From an uncultured Lacticaseibacillus sp. (GTDB taxonomy: Bacteria; Bacillota; Bacilli; Lactobacillales; Lactobacillaceae): a stretch of 7,967 nt of DNA. How positions within the stretch are numbered: position 1 is the first letter of the stretch; every line of letters starts with the position of its first letter. Under the pieces are notes generated by a model. The model was not told the DNA's origin, did not search any database, and saw only the letters and a list, made by a program, of their open reading frames with translations. Shown piece by piece: positions 1 through 5,985 of the stretch. The DNA lies in assembly GCA_934293835.1 (NCBI GenBank), contig CAKQZO010000071.1:1-7967 (forward strand), given 5' to 3'. Both the position numbers and the translations under genes were made by a program.

Positions 1-21
1 ATACAATAAATCTTGTGTTTT

Positions 22-94
22 GGGTCCGTAGCTCAGCTGGGAGAGCGCTGCCTTCGCATGGCAGAGGTCGAGAGTTCGAATCTCTTCGGATCCA
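22..94 (+). tRNA. tRNA-Ala (anticodon CGC)
   Basis: The segment folds as a full cloverleaf. The acceptor stem pairs 22-28 with 87-93, the D stem 31-34 with 43-46, the anticodon stem 48-52 with 60-64, and the T stem 70-74 with 82-86, with the T loop TTCGAAT. The seven-base anticodon loop is TTCGCAT, giving anticodon CGC at 55-57, which reads the alanine codon GCG. The third acceptor pair is G24:T91, the G3:U70 wobble that alanyl-tRNA synthetase recognises, and the discriminator base is A94. The 3' CCA is not encoded (C95 is followed by TT), so it must be added after transcription. No other tRNA is seen nearby, so it appears to be a lone gene with its own terminator. Confidence 0.97.
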
Positions 95-108
95 CTTGGG
101 AAAGCTGT

Positions 109-154
109 GGAGGTACATAAGGCTCTTTAAAAGCCTATGATACCGCCTTTTTTT
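109..154 (+). terminator. Intrinsic terminator after tRNA-Ala
   Basis: GGAGGTACAT (109-118) can pair, with small mismatches, with ATGATACCGCC (137-147). The inner AGGCT/AGCCT arms (119-123 and 131-135, allowing bulges) extend the stem. A run of seven T follows at 148-154. The position directly after the tRNA and the T-run support a rho-independent terminator. Confidence 0.75.
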
Positions 155-194
155 ATTCAAAAAAGTTACTGAGGTTGCTGGAGATGTTTGTGAA

Positions 195-240
195 ATATCC
201 CCAAAAGCATCACCAGATATCACCAAAATATCACCAGCAG
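195..240. repeat. Phased ATCACCA direct repeats beside the tRNA
   Basis: The heptamer ATCACCA occurs three times, at 209-215, 219-225 and 230-236, and a one-mismatch copy, ATCCCCA, lies at 197-203. The starts are 12, 10 and 11 bases apart, close to one helical turn. A longer unit, ATATC[A/C]CCAAAA, occurs at 195-206 and 217-228. Short direct repeats phased this way next to the 3' end of a tRNA gene resemble the arm-type binding sites of tyrosine integrases. No integrase gene is present in the window, so an integration-site remnant is only an inference. Confidence 0.5.
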
Positions 241-522
241 AAAACATTTGCGTGTGGGCATGGGCGTCATCTTATCGGGTGGCGTATTTTTGTGTCAGCG
301 ATCGGGAGTCGCCTTGCGTACTCGATTGTTTCGTGACTGTACACGAAAATGATGCCTCCGTGGGGGATGCGTCAATCCCTAATCCCGATATGTAGGCATT
401 TTCCTTGAGTTCTGGATTTGGACGCCCTAGGATAAGATGGACGTTGTGACTGAGACGATGCGACGGTGAAAATGCAAGCACTCTCCTCGCGCTTTAGTGT
501 GAATCAGGTTTTATTTCAAAAA
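241..522. other. Intergenic stretch with no supported gene
   Basis: This stretch between the ATCACCA repeats and the lacL control region holds no reading frame that I can support. The longest is a 69-codon minus-strand frame (272-481). It would start with GTG, a GAGGAG at 483-488 lies only one base from that start, and its translation resembles no family I recognise. I see no RNA gene, strong hairpin or good promoter. It may be decayed sequence left by a past insertion beside the tRNA. Confidence 0.4.
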
Positions 523-537
523 GTGTAATAGTTACAC
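523..537. promoter_or_regulatory. 15-bp palindrome, candidate operator of lacLM
   Basis: GTGTAA (523-528) and TTACAC (532-537) form a perfect inverted repeat around a 3-base centre, about 70 bases before the lacL start. The symmetry and position suit a repressor or activator binding site. It lacks the central CG of LacI/CcpA-type operators and does not match the TGTNA-N7-TNACA spacing of GlnR/TnrA. The regulator therefore cannot be named. The embedded TGTAAT (524-529) matches a -10 box at five of six positions but has no convincing -35 partner. Confidence 0.45.
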
Positions 538-553
538 CGATTCGTCCAACTTT

Positions 554-568
554 AGGAAACGCTATTAT
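554..568 (+). promoter_or_regulatory. Weak -10 region and cre-like site before lacL
   Basis: TATTAT at 563-568 is a reasonable -10 box about 30 bases before the ribosome binding site, but the matching -35 position (about 541-546, TTCGTC) is poor. Bases 554-567 match the catabolite-responsive element consensus TGWAANCGNTNWCA at all but three defined positions and keep the central CG (560-561). A CcpA site overlapping the promoter would fit glucose repression of a lactose enzyme. Both assignments are weak and come from reading only. Confidence 0.25.
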
Positions 569-597
569 GCTATGGTTGTCCCAACATCAGTGATAAT

Positions 598-603
598 GGA
601 GGG
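598..603 (+). promoter_or_regulatory. Ribosome binding site of lacL (decides the start)
   Basis: GGAGGG lies at 598-603. An in-frame ATG at 604 touches it directly, leaving no spacer, whereas the in-frame ATG at 610 is six bases away. The second ATG is therefore the more likely initiation codon. Confidence 0.75.
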
Positions 604-609
604 ATGCAG

Positions 610-2493
610 ATGACACCAGAATTAGCATGGCTCGATGACCCCGAGGTGTTTCGGGTCAATCAGCTGCCAGCGCATAGCGATCACGACTACTATCGGAATG
701 AGCAAGAGGTGCAGGCGCACCAAAGCAGTTTTGTGAAGTGTTTGAACGGGACCTGGGCGTTTCAGTATTCAGACTGTCCCCAGACGCGTCCTCAGGCCTT
801 CTATCGACCGGACTTCGATGCTTCAGATTTTGATACAATCCAGGTACCCCAACATATTGAGTTGGCCAATTTTGCTCAGATTCAATATGTGAACACGCAA
901 TACCCATGGGACGGACATCACTACCGGCGACCGGCGTATACGCTGCAGCAAGGCTTGCATCCAGGCAGCTTCTCCGAGGCGGCTGATAATGCGGTGGGCA
1001 GCTATCGCACGACGTTCACACTACCAGACGATTGGGCCCAGATGGCGGTGCACATTCAGTTTGCAGGGGTCGAGCGGGCGATGTACGTGTGGCTGAACGG
1101 CCAGTTCGTCGGTTATGCCGAGGACAGCTTCACACCATCGGAATTCGACTTAACCCCTTATCTTCAATCTGGAGAGAATCTGTTAGCCGTGGCCGTGTAT
1201 CGGCACAGCACTGCAAGTTTTCTAGAAGATCAGGATTTCTTCCGCTTCTTCGGAATCTTCAGGGACGTGACCCTGTTGGCCGAGCCAAGCGTCCATGTCA
1301 AGGACCTGACCCTACGTCCGACATTGAGTGCGGATTTGACCACCGGGACCCTAGCTTGTTCGGCGAAGCTCACCATAGCAGGTTCTGCGGCGCAAGTGCG
1401 GGTGAGCGTGCAAGATGCCGAGCAGAAGGTGGTGGTGACAACAACGGTTCCGGCCCAAGCGGACTTGGTGGTACCGGACCTGACGCTGAGTGCGGTGATC
1501 CCTTGGGCGCACGAGCGGCCCTATCTCTACACGATCACGTTGACGTTGAGTGATACTTCTGGCGCTGTGATCGAGGTTGTGCCTTATCAGTTCGGCTTCC
1601 GGCGCTTGACGGTGGTCGATAATGTCGTGCGGTTGAACAACCAGCGGCTGGTGCTCACTGGGGTTAATCGGCACGAGTGGTCCGCGGCCACGGGGCGGGT
1701 GCTTGGACAAGCCGAGATGGAAGCGGACATCGCGACGTTCAAGCGTAACCACATCAACGCGGTGCGCACCTGCCACTACCCGGACCAACTGCCGTGGTAT
1801 CGATTGTGCGATCGCAATGGGATTTATATGATGGCCGAGGTCAACTTGGAGACCCATGGGACGTGGCAGAAAATGAACGCAGTTGAGCCATCGTATAACG
1901 TTCCTGGTAGTTTGCCGCAATGGCAAGCGGCGGTGTTAGATCGGGCGAAGACCAACTACGAGACGTTCAAAAATCATCCGGCCATTTTGTTCTGGTCACT
2001 GGGCAACGAGTCTTACGCCGGGGATGACATTGCGGCAATGAACGCCTACTACAAGCGCGTCGATCCGACCCGGCTGGTACATTACGAAGGGGTCGTCCAT
2101 AACCGTGCTTACGAGGCGGCAATCTCAGATGTTGAGAGTCGGATGTACGCATCGCCCAAGGAAGTCGAGGCATATCTCAAGGCGCCGCGCAAACCATTCT
2201 TGCTGTGCGAGTACATGCACGATATGGGAAACTCACTCGGTGACATGCAGGCGTACATGCAGTTGTTGGCCGACTATCCTAACTTTGTCGGCGGCTTCAT
2301 CTGGGACTTCATCGATCAGGCACTGTGGGTGTTGGACCCCGTGTCAGGGCAGCGCGCCTTGCGCTACGGTGGCGACTTTGATGATCGGCCTTCCGATTAC
2401 GCTTTTTCCGCAGACGGGTTGATGTTTGCGGATCGGACGCCGAAGCCAGCGATGCAGGAGGTGGCACATGAATACAGTCGATTCACCAAGTAA
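610..2493 (+). CDS. lacL: Beta-galactosidase large subunit LacL
   Basis: This is the catalytic large subunit of the heteromeric LacLM beta-galactosidase (glycoside hydrolase family 2), a cytoplasmic enzyme that hydrolyses lactose to glucose and galactose. From ATG 610 it has 627 residues, the usual LacL size. The N-terminal sugar-binding domain covers about residues 35-225 and includes LEDQDFFR, in which D209 matches the substrate aspartate of E. coli LacZ. An immunoglobulin-like domain follows to about 330, then the TIM barrel. Active-site landmarks are H355 (GVNRHEW), H389 (CHYPD), the metal ligands E414 and H416 (NLETHG), the acid/base E467 (SLGNES) and the nucleophile E534 (CEYMHDMGNS). 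The LacZ C-terminal domain is absent and is supplied by LacM. The stop overlaps lacM by 26 bases, implying one transcript. An upstream ATG at 604 would add only two residues. No transporter or gal gene is adjacent. Confidence 0.96.
   Translation: MTPELAWLDDPEVFRVNQLPAHSDHDYYRNEQEVQAHQSSFVKCLNGTWAFQYSDCPQTRPQAFYRPDFDASDFDTIQVPQHIELANFAQIQYVNTQYPWDGHHYRRPAYTLQQGLHPGSFSEAADNAVGSYRTTFTLPDDWAQMAVHIQFAGVERAMYVWLNGQFVGYAEDSFTPSEFDLTPYLQSGENLLAVAVYRHSTASFLEDQDFFRFFGIFRDVTLLAEPSVHVKDLTLRPTLSADLTTGTLACSAKLTIAGSAAQVRVSVQDAEQKVVVTTTVPAQADLVVPDLTLSAVIPWAHERPYLYTITLTLSDTSGAVIEVVPYQFGFRRLTVVDNVVRLNNQRLVLTGVNRHEWSAATGRVLGQAEMEADIATFKRNHINAVRTCHYPDQLPWYRLCDRNGIYMMAEVNLETHGTWQKMNAVEPSYNVPGSLPQWQAAVLDRAKTNYETFKNHPAILFWSLGNESYAGDDIAAMNAYYKRVDPTRLVHYEGVVHNRAYEAAISDVESRMYASPKEVEAYLKAPRKPFLLCEYMHDMGNSLGDMQAYMQLLADYPNFVGGFIWDFIDQALWVLDPVSGQRALRYGGDFDDRPSDYAFSADGLMFADRTPKPAMQEVAHEYSRFTK
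2456..2463 (+). promoter_or_regulatory. Ribosome binding site of lacM inside lacL
   Basis: AGGAGGTG at 2456-2463 is a near-perfect anti-16S match lying within the last codons of lacL. The AGGAGG core is six bases before the ATG at 2468. It fixes the lacM start and rejects a longer in-frame start at 2426. Confidence 0.88.
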
Positions 2494-3424
2494 GCTGAGC
2501 TTAACGTTCGGCGATTACGGGCTCGGGGTCCGAGTCGGGACGCATGCCTATCGCTTTAGCTACGATCAAGGTCTCACATCAATTTGTGTGCGAGGCAAGG
2601 AGTGGGTGTACCGCGCACCTCGGCCGATTTTTTGGCGCGCGACCACAGAAAATGATCTCGGGGCACACTTCCCGCAGAAGGTCGCACCGTGGTACGGCGC
2701 CAGCCAATTTATCAGCGGTCAAGTCCAGCGCCTTGCGATTGATGGGCAGGGCCAGGCGTTGCCGCTAGGGGCGGCGGCCAATCGCTTTGCTGGTGAGGTG
2801 GTGGCCGCAAAGGTAGCAATCACTTATCGGTACACACTACCGCTGGTGGCTGAAGCGTATTGTGACGTGACCTATACCGTCGCCGAAGACGCGGCACTAA
2901 CGGTGGCCGTGGTTTATCCCGGCTTTGCTGGCCTACCGGAGCTGCCGGTGTTTGGCTTGCAGCTGATCATGCCAACCCCTGCGACTGGTTTTACCTATAC
3001 TGGGTTATCAGGGGAGACCTATCCGGATCGGCAGGCGGGCGGAGTCTTAGGCACCTATCAGATTCAAGGCCTACCAGTGACCCCTTATCTGGTGCCGCAA
3101 GACTGTGGGGTGCACATGCAGACGACGGCGGTGGCAATCACGCGGGCGCGGACGCTCAACAATGCGGCGCGTACTCAAGAACCGTTCACGTTACAGGTGA
3201 GCGCCACGGCCACGCCGTTTGCCTTCAGTTGTCTGCCGTATACAGCTTTTGAATTGGAAAACGCGACGCATCAAGACGAACTGCCGCCTGTGCGGCGAAC
3301 GGTCCTGACGGTCATGGGGGCCGTGCGTGGAGTTGGCGGGATCGATAGTTGGGGAAGCGATGTGGCCGCGCCGTATCACATCGATAGTGCGCAGCCGCAT
3401 CGGTTCAGGTTTAAACTGGCGTGA
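2468..3424 (+). CDS. lacM: Beta-galactosidase small subunit LacM
   Basis: This is the small subunit of the LacLM beta-galactosidase, equivalent to the C-terminal domain of single-chain LacZ, and it is needed with LacL for activity. The product from ATG 2468 has 318 residues, normal for LacM. FGDYGLG near residues 14-20 and FWRATTENDLG at 55-65 are the conserved entry motifs of the beta-galactosidase small-chain domain (LWRAPTDND-type in LacZ). W295 in DSWGSDV corresponds to the LacZ tryptophan (W999) that closes the substrate pocket, so the composite active site looks complete. The start was chosen for the perfect SD at 2456. An in-frame start at 2426 would add 14 basic residues unlike the family. 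The gene overlaps lacL by 26 bases in another frame, which suggests coupled translation and matched subunit output. A hairpin terminator follows after 13 bases. Confidence 0.95.
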   Translation: MNTVDSPSKLSLTFGDYGLGVRVGTHAYRFSYDQGLTSICVRGKEWVYRAPRPIFWRATTENDLGAHFPQKVAPWYGASQFISGQVQRLAIDGQGQALPLGAAANRFAGEVVAAKVAITYRYTLPLVAEAYCDVTYTVAEDAALTVAVVYPGFAGLPELPVFGLQLIMPTPATGFTYTGLSGETYPDRQAGGVLGTYQIQGLPVTPYLVPQDCGVHMQTTAVAITRARTLNNAARTQEPFTLQVSATATPFAFSCLPYTAFELENATHQDELPPVRRTVLTVMGAVRGVGGIDSWGSDVAAPYHIDSAQPHRFRFKLA

Positions 3425-3437
3425 TCGTGATTGCTGG

Positions 3438-3473
3438 CTAAAAGACCGCTTCCATTAGGAGGCGGCCTTTTAG
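3438..3473 (+). terminator. Terminator after lacM
   Basis: CTAAAAG (3438-3444) pairs with CTTTTAG (3467-3473). After one A/C mismatch, CCGCTTC (3446-3452) pairs with GAGGCGG (3459-3465) through one wobble, leaving a six-base loop. The T-run is short (TTTT, inside the right arm). The A-rich and T-rich outer arms mean it could work in either direction. Confidence 0.75.
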
Positions 3474-3510
3474 TAGAAAGAAAGACTTTACAAAGGCTGG
3501 TTGCGGGTGC

Positions 3511-3539
3511 TTGACAGGAACCCAACTTTTCCTTAATCT
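3511..3539 (+). promoter_or_regulatory. Promoter of asnB
   Basis: TTGACA at 3511-3516 is a perfect -35 hexamer. With the ideal 17-base spacer, the -10 position is TAATCT (3534-3539), only a three-of-six match. Transcription would begin near 3546, giving a leader of about 50 bases. That is too short for a T-box riboswitch, and none is seen. Confidence 0.6.
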
Positions 3540-3554
3540 GAGAACAGTTTGTGG

Positions 3555-3566
3555 CGCCAGTTGGCG
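3555..3566. promoter_or_regulatory. Short perfect inverted repeat in the asnB leader
   Basis: CGCCA (3555-3559) and TGGCG (3562-3566) form a perfect inverted repeat with a two-base centre, just downstream of the predicted asnB transcription start. The loop is too small for an RNA hairpin without opening pairs, so a DNA operator is the likelier reading. It may also be chance. Confidence 0.25.
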
Positions 3567-3580
3567 TCGTTGCAATAGCT

Positions 3581-3588
3581 GGAGGAGG
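3581..3588 (+). promoter_or_regulatory. Ribosome binding site of asnB (decides the start)
   Basis: GGAGGAGG at 3581-3588 lies ten bases before the ATG at 3599. That start puts the catalytic cysteine at position 2. The alternative GTG at 3551 lies upstream of this site and would bury the cysteine. Confidence 0.85.
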
Positions 3589-3598
3589 AAACGCGGAC

Positions 3599-5557
3599 AT
3601 GTGTGGAATTATTGCGTTCAATGACCCGACGGTGCTTGATAAAGAAGCAACCATCGAAGCGATGATGGAGATGATCAGACATCGTGGACCGAACGTCGAA
3701 GGCGGCGGTCATTATATCAACGATGAGGCCGCGCTAGGCTTTTGCCGCTTGAGTATCATCGATCTCGGTGGTGGCGGGCAACCGATTTATAACGAAGATG
3801 GTACGATCGTGATCACCTTCAACGGGGAGATCTATAACTTCCAGAGCCTGCGCGAAGAGCTGATCGCAGCCGGTCACATTTTCAAAACCAAGGCGGACAC
3901 CGAAGTCTTGTTGCACGGCTATGAAGAATGGGGCATGGCTGGTACGCTCAACCGTGTGCGGGGGATGTTCGCCTATCTGATTTATGATGAGAACAAGAAG
4001 GCACTGTTTGGCGCTCGCGACTTCTTTGGCATCAAGCCGATGTATTACTATCAAAACGGTGAGACCTTCATCGTCGGCAGCGAGATCAAGGCGTTCTTGA
4101 AGCATCCGCATTTTAAGAAAGAACTGAACAAGAAGGCACTGAAGCCGTATCTGATGAACCAGTACAATGATCTTGATGAAACCTTCTTCAAGAACGTCTA
4201 CCGCTTCCCGGCGGGGCACTGGTTCGAGTACAAGGATCAAGAACTGGCGATGCACGAATACTGGGATGCCAGCTATGAGCTGAACCAGAACCGGAGCGAA
4301 GCTGAAACCATCGATGCGATCGACAAGGAAGTGGTCGACTCCATCAGGCTCCACAACGTCGCCGATGTGCCGGTCGGGAGCTTCTTGTCCGAAGGGGTCG
4401 ACTCGAGCTATGTCACAACGGTGTTGAAGCCGCACGAAGTCTTTTCCGTGAACTTCGACAACGGGCCGTTTGACGAAGCCAGCGTCGCCCGTGGTTTGGC
4501 TGAAGAGAATGGTCTGAACTTCAATGTCGAAACCGTTGACGGCGATGAGGCCTTCAACGACTTCGCGGAGATGCAATACCACATGGACGAACCAGACGCC
4601 AATCCGTCGGTCATCCCGCTGTGGTATCTTTGCCGCCTCGCGCGCAAGAAGGTCACCGTTGCATTGTCTGGTGAAGGTGCCGATGAGTTGTTCGGTGGCT
4701 ATGTCAACTACGGCATGCACACCAAGAAGCAAGTGATCCGGGTGTTCGCCGATACCTTGCACAAACTGCCGCGAGGGATGCGCTATCGCCTGGGTCGAGG
4801 CATCAAGCACCTGCCATCGTTTCCAGGGAAGGTCCACCTCTACACCTGGACGGCCAAGCCGTCTGAATATTATGTCGGCGAAGCCTTCATCTACGACCCG
4901 GCCCAGCCGACGATCTTCACCAGCGACCAGGCCAATAACCTGTTGCAGGAAGATTACCGCAACAACTTGACCGTTAACGGCATCTACCAGAAGGACTTTG
5001 CTAAGGTTGAATCCGCCGAAGAACTCAAGCAGATGCAATATATCGACTTGCATCACTTCATGCTCAACGACATCTTGCAAAAGGCCGACAAGATTTCGAT
5101 GGCGCACTCGCTGGAGTTGCGAGTGCCGTTCCTTGACCGCAAAGTGGCAGAACTGGCCAACACGATTCCAAGCCGGATGCTGTTGAACCCGAACGGCAGC
5201 AAGTGGGTCTTCCGTAAGGCCGCTGAGAAGCATCTGCCAGCTGATTTTGCAAACCGGCCTAAGCTTGGCTTCCCAGTACCAGTGAAGACGTGGTTGCGCG
5301 AGAAGAAATATTGCGACCGCGTGCGGGCCTTATTTGAAGAAGATTGGGTTGCAGAATTGTTCGACCAGAAGAAGATCTTACATCTCCTGCAAGCTAATTT
5401 CGATGGCGAAACCGACGGTCGGCGCCAGATCTGGGTCCTATACACATTCTTGTTATGGTATAAGATGTACTTCGTTCAATGGGACGAAACCGTCGCGAAG
5501 TTTGCCCATGTCCAACCTGACGTGGCCAAGCTGATGGCTAGCGGCAAGCTCGTCTAA
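3599..5557 (+). CDS. asnB: Asparagine synthetase, glutamine-hydrolysing
   Basis: This is a cytoplasmic enzyme making asparagine from aspartate, ATP and glutamine. It has 652 residues, within the range of Firmicutes AsnB proteins. The N-terminal class II glutaminase domain begins Met-Cys-Gly-Ile, so Cys2 becomes the nucleophile after Met removal. RHRGP (27-31), NGEIYN (75-80) and D100 form the glutamine pocket. The C-terminal synthetase domain carries the ATP PP-loop at 264-270 and LSGEGADELFGGY from residue 356. The PP-loop reads SEGVDSS, where the usual pattern is SGGxDSS. Glu replaces the first Gly, although the key Asp and Ser remain. A later conserved block near LELRVPFLD supports a full synthetase. 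The gene stands alone, with its own promoter and ribosome site and a strong terminator 12 bases after its stop. I infer an active enzyme; the E265 substitution is the only oddity. Confidence 0.95.
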   Translation: MCGIIAFNDPTVLDKEATIEAMMEMIRHRGPNVEGGGHYINDEAALGFCRLSIIDLGGGGQPIYNEDGTIVITFNGEIYNFQSLREELIAAGHIFKTKADTEVLLHGYEEWGMAGTLNRVRGMFAYLIYDENKKALFGARDFFGIKPMYYYQNGETFIVGSEIKAFLKHPHFKKELNKKALKPYLMNQYNDLDETFFKNVYRFPAGHWFEYKDQELAMHEYWDASYELNQNRSEAETIDAIDKEVVDSIRLHNVADVPVGSFLSEGVDSSYVTTVLKPHEVFSVNFDNGPFDEASVARGLAEENGLNFNVETVDGDEAFNDFAEMQYHMDEPDANPSVIPLWYLCRLARKKVTVALSGEGADELFGGYVNYGMHTKKQVIRVFADTLHKLPRGMRYRLGRGIKHLPSFPGKVHLYTWTAKPSEYYVGEAFIYDPAQPTIFTSDQANNLLQEDYRNNLTVNGIYQKDFAKVESAEELKQMQYIDLHHFMLNDILQKADKISMAHSLELRVPFLDRKVAELANTIPSRMLLNPNGSKWVFRKAAEKHLPADFANRPKLGFPVPVKTWLREKKYCDRVRALFEEDWVAELFDQKKILHLLQANFDGETDGRRQIWVLYTFLLWYKMYFVQWDETVAKFAHVQPDVAKLMASGKLV

Positions 5558-5569
5558 CCAAACCGAGAT

Positions 5570-5616
5570 AACAATAAGGGCCGTGACGCTTCAGCAAAGT
5601 CACGGCCCTTATTGTT
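5570..5616. terminator. Bidirectional terminator between convergent genes
   Basis: The arms 5570-5587 and 5599-5616 are perfect complements over 18 bases around an 11-base loop. The outer AACAATAA/TTATTGTT ends provide a U-rich 3' side whichever strand is transcribed. It sits 12 bases after asnB and 9 bases beyond the stop of the minus-strand gene at 5626, so it can end both transcripts. Confidence 0.92.
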
Positions 5617-5625
5617 GTCTGAATG

Positions 5626-5796
5626 TTAGCGTCCAGCGATGAAGTTACGGTAGACCCAATAGACCCCGGCGATGAGCAAGGCGAACAAGATCAGCTTGAC
5701 GGCTAAGGCGATCAGGCCGGTGACGAGTGGCCACAGGATCAAGGCGACGATGACGATCACAATCCAGGTGAAGATTGCTTTAGAGTTTGAATGCAT
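5626..5796 (-). CDS. Small two-helix membrane protein, unknown function
   Basis: This encodes a 56-residue hydrophobic protein that I do not recognise as a named family. The short polar N-terminus (MHSNSK) is followed by two likely membrane helices, about residues 8-28 and 29-49. They are separated only by a short bend around the Gly at position 27 and the Lys at 34, and a basic tail (YRNFIAGR) ends the protein. This suggests a helical hairpin in the cytoplasmic membrane with both ends on the same side. The start at 5794-5796 is chosen because AAAGGAG (5804-5810, read on the minus strand) lies seven bases upstream. A longer in-frame start at 5895 would cross that site. It converges on asnB through the shared terminator and diverges from nrdD with a gap of about 200 bases. 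Small type I toxins also look like this, but there is no visible antisense RNA or repeat to support that. Confidence 0.75.
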   Translation of the reverse strand: MHSNSKAIFTWIVIVIVALILWPLVTGLIALAVKLILFALLIAGVYWVYRNFIAGR

Positions 5797-5803
5797 AGTA
5801 GGG

Positions 5804-5810
5804 CTCCTTT
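5804..5810 (-). promoter_or_regulatory. Ribosome binding site of the small membrane protein
   Basis: On the minus strand this reads AAAGGAG, seven bases before the ATG at 5796-5794. It supports the 56-residue product over an 89-residue version. Confidence 0.8.
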
Positions 5811-5824
5811 CAGATCGGTCTGTG

Positions 5825-5871
5825 TTAAGCCTATCGTATAACAGGTGAAACCATGAGGGCATCAGGCTTAA
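5825..5871. repeat. Spaced inverted repeat between divergent genes
   Basis: TTAAGCCT (5825-5832) and AGGCTTAA (5864-5871) are exact inverted copies separated by 31 bases, in the probable promoter region of the minus-strand membrane protein gene. They could be paired operator half-sites or a loose stem. No regulator can be named, and an 8-base match may be chance. Confidence 0.3.
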
Positions 5872-5898
5872 GGCCGAAATCATAGGCATAAACATGTC

Positions 5899-5914
5899 AT
5901 ACTATATCTAGATT
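5899..5914. promoter_or_regulatory. NrdR-box-like site, distal
   Basis: The segment around ACTATATCTAG matches the NrdR consensus (acaCwAtATaTwGtgt) at about 12 of 16 positions. It starts 40 bases upstream of a second such site, near four helical turns, as expected for tandem NrdR boxes. NrdR is the ATP/dATP-sensing repressor of ribonucleotide reductase genes. Confidence 0.45.
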
Positions 5915-5938
5915 GAAAAACAGCTTTTTTACATTTTC

Positions 5939-5954
5939 ACACAATATATGGCCC
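5939..5954. promoter_or_regulatory. NrdR-box-like site, proximal
   Basis: ACACAATATATGG matches the first eleven positions and the G of the NrdR consensus, about 12 of 16 overall, while the right-hand end (GGCCC) deviates. It covers the -35 area of the predicted nrdD promoter, so binding would block transcription. Its place in front of a ribonucleotide reductase gene is the main support. Confidence 0.55.
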
Positions 5955-5960
5955 GTGACG

Positions 5961-5969
5961 TGTTATGAT
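5961..5969 (+). promoter_or_regulatory. Extended -10 promoter of nrdD
   Basis: TATGAT at 5964-5969 matches the -10 consensus at five of six positions. TG lies at 5961-5962, giving an extended -10 that can work without a good -35. None is seen at the expected spacing (about 5941). Confidence 0.6.
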
Positions 5970-5985
5970 AGATACATCATCTCGT

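Noticed and set aside
272..481. 69-codon minus-strand reading frame before lacL
   Set aside because: GTG start, SD-like GAGGAG only one base from it, no recognisable domain, and the product looks like random low-complexity translation.
3551..3598. N-terminal extension of asnB from GTG 3551
   Set aside because: It would place 16 residues before the Met-Cys that must be N-terminal in class II glutaminases, and it lies upstream of the strong SD at 3581.
3734..5233. 499-codon minus-strand frame opposite asnB
   Set aside because: It lies entirely within asnB, whose protein carries all family motifs. The antisense frame is a codon-bias shadow with no credible start signal.
5578..5588. Resemblance of GGGCCGTGACG in the terminator to GGCCCGTGACG near the nrdD promoter
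   Set aside because: A short match of about ten bases in unrelated contexts (terminator arm and promoter), with no further repeat structure, so probably chance.
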